From Vibrio vulnificus NBRC 15645 = ATCC 27562 (GTDB lineage Bacteria > Pseudomonadota > Gammaproteobacteria > Enterobacterales > Vibrionaceae), in NCBI RefSeq assembly GCF_002224265.1, contig NZ_CP012882.1:124001-188000 (forward strand): a DNA stretch of 64,000 bases, given 5' to 3'. Below the pieces are notes generated by a model. That model was not told the DNA's origin. It made no database searches and saw only the letters and a list, made by a program, of their open reading frames with translations. The translations under genes and the position numbers were made by a program. Positions 1 to 6,396 of the stretch are shown piece after piece (the first letter of the stretch is position 1; every line of letters starts with the position of its first letter).

Positions 1-822
1 AGGCAGTGGCGTTTGTTCCAAATTCCACGGCATTTCTTCTTCACTGCCATGGTTAAGATCTTGGTGTGTGAGGGTAGAAAGCGGCACATCGTCCCATTTC
101 TGCGCGGGGAAGCTACTCCAAGGTTGCACAAACTTGCCTCCCCAAATCCCTGCCCACGCCAAGCCTGAAAGCAAGAAAAAGAGCAGAATAATGCTGGTTA
201 GCCCACCTAGATTGGCGTGCAGATCTCGCATCATCACGCGCTTGCCTGAGTGCAAACGCACGCGCAAAAAGCCCGCACGGCTAGCGTTATCTCGTGGCCA
301 CCACAAGTAAATCCCCGTCACCAGCAACAAAATCGACAAACTGGCCGCCACTTCGATGAGGTAATCGCCATACTCACCCATCAGCAGCTCGCCGTGAATA
401 TCATTCGCCAATTGGTACCAACTGTCGCTGCGGTCAATCGTGCCAAGCACTGCGCCAGTGTAGGGATCCACCGTAACAAAACGTGAGGTGCCGTCGGCAA
501 ACTTGACGTTAAAACGGTTGGCTAAATCGGCCTGTTTCGCCGGCACAAATTGGCTAATGGTGCCCTCTGGATAACGCGCTTGCACATTGGCCAGCTGAAG
601 CGATGGCAATACCTCATGATGTTGAGGCGTAACTTGAAGAATGGATTGATAGCGAGCCAATTCGATTTCATCATCAAATAGCATCACAAGCCCAGTGACA
701 CTGAGCATCAGCATAAAGGGGATAACAAATAGCCCGGCATAAAAATGCCAACGCCAGGTGAGGAAGTAACGAGATTTTGCACGCGAGCTGGGCTTGGCGG
801 TCTTAGAGTGATCGCTCAACAT
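1..822 (-). CDS. PepSY-associated TM helix protein (PiuB-like), 3' part missing
   Basis: Reading the minus strand from ATG at 822 gives 274 codons open to the window edge, so the C-terminal part is missing. The start reads MLSDHSKTAKPSSRAKSR, then WRWHFYAGLFVIPFMLML, a typical first membrane helix of the PepSY-TM (PiuB, COG3182) family. A periplasmic stretch follows that includes FVTVDPYTGAVLG, a PepSY-like segment, then DIHGELLMGEYGDYLIE, a second helix ending in YLWWPR, and a conserved MMRDLHANLG followed by a third helix. Family members are inner-membrane proteins often found beside siderophore or copper genes. Their biochemical role is poorly defined, with reductase or peptidase-inhibitor roles suggested. 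The adjacent DUF2946-like gene on the same strand fits a metal-related pair, which is inference. Confidence 0.85.
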   Translation of the reverse strand, partial: MLSDHSKTAKPSSRAKSRYFLTWRWHFYAGLFVIPFMLMLSVTGLVMLFDDEIELARYQSILQVTPQHHEVLPSLQLANVQARYPEGTISQFVPAKQADLANRFNVKFADGTSRFVTVDPYTGAVLGTIDRSDSWYQLANDIHGELLMGEYGDYLIEVAASLSILLLVTGIYLWWPRDNASRAGFLRVRLHSGKRVMMRDLHANLGGLTSIILLFFLLSGLAWAGIWGGKFVQPWSSFPAQKWDDVPLSTLTHQDLNHGSEEEMPWNLEQTPLP

Positions 823-929
823 TTTATAAATTCCTTTTGCGAACGCTAAAAAACACCGTGACCGAAGCGGAAACAGTGCATCTTGAGCGTGTTGACTTTA
901 CTTAAATGAGTGTTGTTTTAGATTTTGTA

Positions 930-1289
930 TTAAGTCAGCGTCGTGAAAGGTGGCGCGCGAGGAACTTGTCTTTCAAATCGTACACTTAGAGCCAAAAAAG
1001 TGTAGCGGTCTGAAATAACCAAGCTCTGTCGTGTAAGAGCAAGTGCAGTTGGAAGCGAATCTTGATGGAAGGTAGAAAAATGGCTAAAGGGACAAGGCTT
1101 ACCACTGTGAGTGGGCACCTCTTCGCCTTCTTTTATTTGAACCAGTTCAAAGCCATTAACGGTACAAAGCGTCGCCCATACGCCTGCGCTGCTACCATGA
1201 GCATTGATAACAGGCATTAACGTGACTAATACCCAGCTTAACGCGGTTGCCACGAGCATTGAACGATGGAAAGAAGATAAACGCATCAT
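930..1289 (-). CDS. DUF2946-like small exported/membrane protein
   Basis: A 119-residue protein with an N-terminal hydrophobic helix (about residues 9-30) ending near INAHG. It has a central ATLCTVNGFELV segment, a KPCPFSHFS motif around residue 65 and a RAPPFTTL C-terminus. This pattern (LC near the middle, CPFC-like pair, terminal RAPP) is what I know of the DUF2946 family, seen next to PepSY-TM or copper-handling genes. Here CPFS replaces CPFC, so a possible metal-binding cysteine pair is incomplete. It lies upstream of the PepSY-TM gene on the same strand, 107 bp away, and the two may be cotranscribed. The start is one of two adjacent ATG codons and no strong ribosome binding site precedes them. 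Confidence 0.6.
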   Translation of the reverse strand: MMRLSSFHRSMLVATALSWVLVTLMPVINAHGSSAGVWATLCTVNGFELVQIKEGEEVPTHSGKPCPFSHFSTFHQDSLPTALALTRQSLVISDRYTFLALSVRFERQVPRAPPFTTLT

Positions 1290-1359
1290 AACCGTTATGT
1301 AACAATTTGCTCGAAATGTTATAGCAAAGCGTTAATCCTTGCAAAAGGGAGGTGAATAA

Positions 1360-1560
1360 GTGATTCGTTTATCACAAGAAATCACGCATTGGGTTACGGT
1401 TCTCATCACGATGCTCCTCCCTTTTAAGTTTGATCTTGCTTCCATAACAGCTAAGCAATTGGATTTACATCGTTTTTATCTATTAAATCTATCGATAATT
1501 CCCATTAAACAAATGCGGTTTATAGGGATATATTTCCCGTGGGCAGAAAAGAGCTTTTGA
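1360..1560 (+). CDS. possible 66-aa upstream ORF before the catalase gene
   Basis: The 327-bp gap between the DUF2946-like gene and the catalase holds one short open frame. It starts with GTG at 1360, preceded five bases upstream by GGAGGTGA, a perfect match to the anti-Shine-Dalgarno sequence. The 66-residue product is hydrophobic and then basic-aromatic and resembles nothing I know. It ends 56 bp before the catalase start, so it could be a translated leader. The very strong binding site is the main support. Chance remains likely, as the composition is AT-rich and no domain is visible. Confidence 0.25.
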   Translation: MIRLSQEITHWVTVLITMLLPFKFDLASITAKQLDLHRFYLLNLSIIPIKQMRFIGIYFPWAEKSF

Positions 1561-1616
1561 TAACCAACTTGGCATAAATAGACAAGTAAGTTGGTGCAAC
1601 GCATTGGAGAGCAACC

Positions 1617-3161
1617 ATGCATATGTCAAAAAGCTTTTTATTAATTTCGATGGGTTTGGCGAGTATTTCGGTACACGCTCAAACGCTTACTCGTGACAAT
1701 GGTGCACCCGTTGGTGACAACCAGAATTCGATAACCGCAGGGGAAAACGGCAGCGTATTGCTGCAAGACGTTCACCTGATCCAAAAACTTCAGCGTTTTG
1801 CCAGAGAACGTATTCCTGAGCGCGTAGTGCATGCTCGCGGTACAGGTGCGCATGGTGAATTCGTCGCATCTGGTGATTTCAGTGATTTAACTCTTTCTTC
1901 TCCTTTTGCTCAATCAGGAAAAGTAACCCCTGTGTTTGTGCGTTTTTCTACTGTGATTCATTCCAAAGGTTCACCAGAAACTCTGCGTGATCCACGTGGA
2001 TTTGCGACAAAATTTTATACCGAACAAGGCAACTGGGATCTTGTTGGCAACAACCTACCCGTCTTTTTTATTCGTGACTCGATCAAGTTCCCTGACATGG
2101 TGCATTCATTAAAACCGTCTCCGGTCACCAATCTTCAAGATCCGAATCGTTTTTTTGATTTTTTCAGTAGCCAACCAAGCGCAACCAATATGCTGACTTG
2201 GGTTTACACCAATTTAGGCACCCCAGCGAGCTACCGCACGATGGATGGCTTTGGTGTGCACGCGTACAAATGGATCAACCAAAAAGGCGAAGTGAACTAC
2301 GTTAAGTTTCACTGGAAGAGCCAACAAGGTGTGAAGAGTTTACGCCCGGCGGAAGTGACCAGAGTGCAAGGGGAAGATTTCAATCACCTGACTAACGATC
2401 TCTATACACAGATTAACGCGGGGAACTTTCCGAAGTGGGATCTTTACGTCAAAGTGCTTTCTCCAAAAGCGTTATCAAAACTCGATTACAACGGTCTAGA
2501 CGCCACCAAGGTTTGGTTGGATGTGCCTGAGAAAAAGGTTGGCACCATGACGCTCAATCGTGTACCCGATAATTTCTTTTTAGAGACAGAACAATCTGCC
2601 TTTGCGCCATCCAATATTATTCCTGGTATTGAGCCTTCGGAAGATCGTCTGCTTCAAGGCCGCTTGTTTGCTTATGCCGATACGCAGTTGTATCGCCTCG
2701 GTGCCAACTTGTTCCAGTTGCCCGTCAACAGCCCGAAAAGCCCAGTGGCCAATCACAACCAAGATGGCCCAAGCACCAACTCTACTGGTTTAAGCGATGC
2801 GACGGGTTTAAGAAATGTGGATAGCTTAGACGTGAATTACGAGCCGAGCCGTTTGGTTAATCTGACCGTGGATAAACAAGCGAGAGCAGTAGAAACGCCA
2901 CTTTCTGGCCATGTTCAACAGCAGGCAATCCGCAATCCGCGAGATTTCTTCCAAGCCGGCGTGCTTTACCGCAGCTTGAGCGAACAAGACAAGACGGACT
3001 TAATTCACAACCTGTCTGGCGATTTAAACAAGGTAAACGATGCCGAAGTCAAAGCCATCATGGTGAGCTACTTCTACCGTGCAGACAAAGAGTATGGCAC
3101 TCGTCTCGCCAAAGCGACTGACGTCAATCTAAAACAAGTCACTAAACTGGCGTCGATGTAA
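1617..3161 (+). CDS. exported monofunctional catalase (KatB/KatA-like)
   Basis: Decomposes hydrogen peroxide to water and oxygen using heme b. The 514 residues begin with a signal peptide (about 1-21, cleavage after VHAQ), so the enzyme should act in the periplasm. The length matches the small-subunit catalase class such as Pseudomonas KatB. Visible residues are distal His72 in VVHARGTGAHG, catalytic Asn145/146 in WDLVGNNLPVFF and proximal heme ligand Tyr353 in RLFAYADTQLYRLG. The first of two close ATG codons is chosen because GGAGAG lies seven bases upstream. It is followed by an ankyrin gene and sodC on the same strand, making an exported reactive-oxygen defence operon. A 15-bp inverted repeat lies just past the stop codon. 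No clear OxyR site was recognised upstream. Confidence 0.95.
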   Translation: MHMSKSFLLISMGLASISVHAQTLTRDNGAPVGDNQNSITAGENGSVLLQDVHLIQKLQRFARERIPERVVHARGTGAHGEFVASGDFSDLTLSSPFAQSGKVTPVFVRFSTVIHSKGSPETLRDPRGFATKFYTEQGNWDLVGNNLPVFFIRDSIKFPDMVHSLKPSPVTNLQDPNRFFDFFSSQPSATNMLTWVYTNLGTPASYRTMDGFGVHAYKWINQKGEVNYVKFHWKSQQGVKSLRPAEVTRVQGEDFNHLTNDLYTQINAGNFPKWDLYVKVLSPKALSKLDYNGLDATKVWLDVPEKKVGTMTLNRVPDNFFLETEQSAFAPSNIIPGIEPSEDRLLQGRLFAYADTQLYRLGANLFQLPVNSPKSPVANHNQDGPSTNSTGLSDATGLRNVDSLDVNYEPSRLVNLTVDKQARAVETPLSGHVQQQAIRNPRDFFQAGVLYRSLSEQDKTDLIHNLSGDLNKVNDAEVKAIMVSYFYRADKEYGTRLAKATDVNLKQVTKLASM

Positions 3162-3166
3162 AAAGT

Positions 3167-3230
3167 TTTGGCCCATAGAAGAAAATTCTGCTCTTTTCTG
3201 CCCCGAAAAACAGGGCTTCTATGGGCCAAA
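3167..3230 (+). repeat. 15-bp perfect inverted repeat between catalase and ankyrin genes
   Basis: The arms TTTGGCCCATAGAAG (3167-3181) and CTTCTATGGGCCAAA (3216-3230) are perfectly complementary and enclose a 34-base loop. There is no trailing run of T after the right arm, so it does not look like an intrinsic terminator. It may be an RNA-processing or stabilising hairpin that sets relative expression of the catalase and downstream genes, or a protein-binding site. Confidence 0.8.
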
Positions 3231-3253
3231 TTTGCTCAATGGAGAGACCACCA

Positions 3254-3760
3254 ATGAAGCGATTTACTCACATTATTTTGTTTTGCTCAGTGACGATTTA
3301 TTCCATCTTTGCGATTTCGAGCGAAACTGACACAGTTCAAGAAGATCTTTATCAATCCCTCATCGGTTTATTTTTTGATGCCACTAGAATAGGTAATGGC
3401 GAAGTCATCAATGAGTTTTTGGATGCCGGTTTTCCGATTAACCAAAGGAATTACCAAAGCTATACCGCCTTGATGGTCGCAGCCTATCAAGGCCAACGAG
3501 AGATTGTTCAACTGTTGTTGGCAAGGGGTGCCAATGCTTGTTTACAGGATAAGAGAGGCAATACCGCGCTGATGGGGGCGTTACTCAAACGTGAAATTGG
3601 TATCGCTAAGGATCTTTATCAAGCAGACTGCCCCAGCGATTTGCTCAACAAAGCGGGACTGGATTTGAAACAATTTGCCGAAATATACGGTCAATCTGAA
3701 GTACTAAAATCGCTAGCGAAACAACAACCTATAACATCTATTTCCTCTGGAGGAAAATAA
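3254..3760 (+). CDS. exported ankyrin-repeat protein of the catalase operon
   Basis: A 168-residue protein starting at [10 protein letters not shown] with a signal peptide of about 22 residues. This start is chosen over an upstream in-frame ATG at 3221 because that one lies inside the inverted-repeat arm and lacks a signal sequence, while GGAGAG precedes 3254. The mature part carries about three ankyrin units: [20 protein letters not shown], then [20 protein letters not shown], then [20 protein letters not shown]. Small ankyrin proteins beside periplasmic catalases are known (AnkB next to Pseudomonas katB), where AnkB is needed for full catalase activity. By analogy this is probably a catalase helper in the periplasm. 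Its stop overlaps the sodC start by one base (TAATG), which implies translational coupling. Confidence 0.85.
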   Translation: MKRFTHIILFCSVTIYSIFAISSETDTVQEDLYQSLIGLFFDATRIGNGEVINEFLDAGFPINQRNYQSYTALMVAAYQGQREIVQLLLARGANACLQDKRGNTALMGALLKREIGIAKDLYQADCPSDLLNKAGLDLKQFAEIYGQSEVLKSLAKQQPITSISSGGK

Positions 3761-4272
3761 TGAATAAACACACCTTACTTGCTGCCGTTTTGCTTTATTC
3801 GACCTCTTCATTTGCGCAGAGTTTGAGCGTTGAGATGAAGGACTTATCCAGCAATCAAACACTCGGCACCGTGACCATCACTTCAAGTGACTACGGAACG
3901 GTGTTGACTCCTAATCTCAAAGGGCTACCTAGTGGCCTGCACGGTTTTCACCTCCACGCCAATGGAAGCTGTGAGAGCAGCAACAAAGACGGCAAAGTGG
4001 TATTAGGAGGGGCGGCTGGTGGGCACTATGACCCGCAGAATAGTGGCAAACACGGCTATCCATGGACTGACGACAATCACCTTGGCGATCTACCTGCACT
4101 GTTTGTTGATGCATCAGGCAACGCGTCACAGCCAGTGCTTGCCCCTCGTGTTGCGTTAAAAGATGTCCAAGGCCGCGCTCTGATGATCCATGCTGGGGCT
4201 GACAATCACTCAGATCACCCAATGCCGCTGGGCGGCGGCGGTGCGAGAATTGTCTGTGGTGTGATCAACTAA
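3760..4272 (+). CDS. sodC: periplasmic Cu/Zn superoxide dismutase
   Basis: Converts superoxide to hydrogen peroxide and oxygen, with the peroxide presumably passed to the operon's catalase. The 170 residues begin with a signal peptide ending near SSFAQ. Copper/zinc ligand motifs are visible: [31 protein letters not shown] and [13 protein letters not shown], and the disulphide cysteines lie in NGSCES and ARIVCGV. This is the bacterial SodC pattern. CTGGAGGAAAATA gives a strong ribosome binding site overlapping the end of the ankyrin gene. Last gene of the operon, followed by a terminator. Confidence 0.96.
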   Translation: MNKHTLLAAVLLYSTSSFAQSLSVEMKDLSSNQTLGTVTITSSDYGTVLTPNLKGLPSGLHGFHLHANGSCESSNKDGKVVLGGAAGGHYDPQNSGKHGYPWTDDNHLGDLPALFVDASGNASQPVLAPRVALKDVQGRALMIHAGADNHSDHPMPLGGGGARIVCGVIN

Positions 4273-4342
4273 CCCAGCCTTAGCCTCCCAACATGGCTCT
4301 TCGATTCTTCTAGGCTCAGGGAATCTTAGGAGCCAAAACAAC

Positions 4343-4375
4343 AAAGCCGCCTTTGAGTAGTCAGGCGGCTTTTAT
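4343..4375 (+). terminator. intrinsic terminator after sodC, probably bidirectional
   Basis: A 10-bp stem AAAGCCGCCT / AGGCGGCTTT with a 10-base loop, followed by TTTT. On the other strand it is followed by a T-rich tract, so it can also end transcription of the convergent cytochrome b562 gene. Confidence 0.9.
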
Positions 4376-4444
4376 TGCCAAAACGAATTCACATTATTGT
4401 AAGCGCTGTGCTTACTTACTCAGCATCGAGGTTAGCAGATTGGC

Positions 4445-4846
4445 TTAACCAAACAATTTGCCCCAAATGCTGGTTTTCTTCTTCTCGTGGTACTCTTTAC
4501 GCAACTCATCCACTTCAACCAGAGCTTGCTTGGCAGCCTCAAGATTTCCCTGTTCAAGCTCACCATTCACTTTATCAAGCGCCACTGTCAGCTTGTTAAA
4601 GCCTTCATGATACAAGTCGTTTTTCTCCGGTGCGTATTCGCCGGTTTTTGAGTTTGCCACCAGCGAGCGCAATTGGTTGACAGCCGCTTGCATAGACTCA
4701 ATATCCTGAGCTTCCGCAGCTTGACGAAATTCCAACTTCATCTCTTTCATGTTGGCTTTTAAATCCACTTTGCTTTCTTGGTTGGCAAACCCAGTAAAAG
4801 AGACCATCACCAATGCTGAGCCTAACAATACTTTACTTAACTTCAT
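4445..4846 (-). CDS. cybC: cytochrome b562
   Basis: Small periplasmic four-helix-bundle heme protein, an electron carrier of uncertain physiological partner. The 133 residues include a signal peptide (about 1-21, TGFANQ). The heme ligands expected for the family are present: Met33 in the first helix (ANMKEM) and His120 in the last helix (RKEYHEKKK). There is no CXXCH, so heme would be non-covalent b-type, as in E. coli CybC. An extra SIWGKLFG tail follows the last helix. Convergent with sodC, with the shared terminator between them. Confidence 0.85.
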   Translation of the reverse strand: MKLSKVLLGSALVMVSFTGFANQESKVDLKANMKEMKLEFRQAAEAQDIESMQAAVNQLRSLVANSKTGEYAPEKNDLYHEGFNKLTVALDKVNGELEQGNLEAAKQALVEVDELRKEYHEKKKTSIWGKLFG

Positions 4847-4931
4847 TACTTCTCCGAGTTTTGTTGTCTTTATTTTTCCGCAGTAAGTGTACTCTATGAA
4901 GTCTGAAAATAGGGTAAAGAAATTGTAAAGA

Positions 4932-5681
4932 TCACTGACGTAATGACGCCAACTCGTCGATAGGCCCCCTGCCCCTTAACTCAAGAAAATCGAGAAATTG
5001 CGATGGGCTATGTGTAATCACACGATGTGAATCAATACCGACAGAGTCCAGTAGCTCGCTAGCAAGATCTAACTTGCCAACATCCTGACAGAAATGAGCA
5101 TCACTGCCCGTGGTAAAATAGGCGCCAAGTGCTTTGCCTACGCGTGCAATCTCGTAGCAACGCTCCACACTGCCGACTCGGCTGTGCCCTTTCAGAGTGG
5201 AGTTATTGATCTCGATGGCCACGTTATGCTCTTTGGCACAGTGAAGTACGGCATGGAAATCAAAGTCAAAATGAGGGTTACCTAAATGCCCCAACGCATC
5301 GATTCGGCCACCTTGAATCACATTGAGCAATGCTTGGGTGTGCGCTTCTTTGTTGGACGGCGCAAAAACAGGCTCGTGGAAACTGGCGATCGCCCAATCC
5401 AAGTTGGGGTCCACGCTAAGAGGGAGATCAATCTCGCCTTCGGTATTGAGAATATTGGCTTCCACGCCACGTAAAATCGCCACGCCTTCGAGGAAACGAG
5501 GCAATACACGCTGGTTGGCGAAAAACCAATAGTGAGGCGCGCCTGGCATGGATTCTGCGTGGTCAGTGGTACAAAACATGGCCAAGCCGTTTTCTTTTGC
5601 GCTACGCGCATTTTCAATCAGCGTGCTATAGGCGTGGCCACTCGCATAAGTATGACTGTGCGTGTCGATCTTCAGTTCCAT
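4932..5681 (-). CDS. PHP-domain phosphatase, YcdX family
   Basis: A 249-residue single-domain PHP protein. It has the metal-binding pattern of Ycd[14 protein letters not shown] at the N-terminus, [39 protein letters not shown] and [11 protein letters not shown] at the C-terminal side. YcdX-type enzymes bind three zinc ions and hydrolyse phosphomonoesters, and the natural substrate is not settled. Length agrees with the family (about 245-250). AGAGAAGTGAA precedes the start. It shares its strand with the SRPBCC gene upstream but the 82-bp gap leaves cotranscription uncertain. Confidence 0.9.
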   Translation of the reverse strand: MELKIDTHSHTYASGHAYSTLIENARSAKENGLAMFCTTDHAESMPGAPHYWFFANQRVLPRFLEGVAILRGVEANILNTEGEIDLPLSVDPNLDWAIASFHEPVFAPSNKEAHTQALLNVIQGGRIDALGHLGNPHFDFDFHAVLHCAKEHNVAIEINNSTLKGHSRVGSVERCYEIARVGKALGAYFTTGSDAHFCQDVGKLDLASELLDSVGIDSHRVITHSPSQFLDFLELRGRGPIDELASLRQ

Positions 5682-5763
5682 TTCACTTCTCTAATTCACT
5701 TAATCGGATTGACGTCGACATTGTACGACACTTCGTAGTGCAACGATCTGATGTGAAATAAGT

Positions 5764-6204
5764 TTACTCTTCACTCAGCGCTTTTATCAGGGGCAGCGCC
5801 TTTTCCCAACCATGATTGAACATGGAAACAAAATCGCTGTGCGTGGTGATCGTCACCATCAACAGCAGTTTTCCATCTTTAGGGCGAAGTTGGTAGCTTT
5901 CCGTCGAACCAATCCATTTCATGGCAACATCGCTGTCTATGTCTTGAACATGTTCTGGGTTAAAGATGGCAACATGATGAAGTTCGATCCGCTGCTGCGG
6001 TTCAATCGCGTCAATCACCGCACGCGTGCCTCCCATGTCTGGGTCAAAGAACTTGATGTCTTCCCCTTCTTGCCAGACGCCGTCAAATTGCGAGTGAGGA
6101 GAAAACGCTTTCGCCCACTGTTTATACAGTTCCAGATCCGTCAGCACTTGCCACACTTTCTCCGGTGTCGCGTCGATTTCAACATGATAATTCAATGTCA
6201 GCAT
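5764..6204 (-). CDS. SRPBCC (START-like) lipid/ligand-binding fold protein
   Basis: A 146-residue soluble protein. The opening TLNYHVEIDATPEKVWQVLTD is the hallmark first strand and helix of SRPBCC/polyketide-cyclase-like proteins, and the closing helix FNHGWEKALPLIKAL is also typical. Such proteins have a hydrophobic pocket, and ligands cannot be inferred from sequence. A GGGAGG ribosome binding site lies upstream. Divergent from the HD-GYP gene across a 192-bp spacer. Confidence 0.75.
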   Translation of the reverse strand: MLTLNYHVEIDATPEKVWQVLTDLELYKQWAKAFSPHSQFDGVWQEGEDIKFFDPDMGGTRAVIDAIEPQQRIELHHVAIFNPEHVQDIDSDVAMKWIGSTESYQLRPKDGKLLLMVTITTHSDFVSMFNHGWEKALPLIKALSEE

Positions 6205-6396
6205 ACTCTAGCCTCCCTGCTTGTTTAGTTAACACGCTAGCCTATACAGGCTAAAAATCAACCAGTTATTTTTTGGCAAGCGGCATAATTTCGACAATAC
6301 TTATCCAAAGTAGGCGCGATCTCTCGATTTCGCCCACAACACCGAGTAGTTGTTTGGTGACAAGGATTGAAACGAAGACGCGAACCTGGAGCGCTC

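Noticed and set aside
1290..1616. OxyR site upstream of the catalase
   Set aside because: ATAG/CTAT-like elements occur near 1480-1530 but not with the four-part OxyR spacing.
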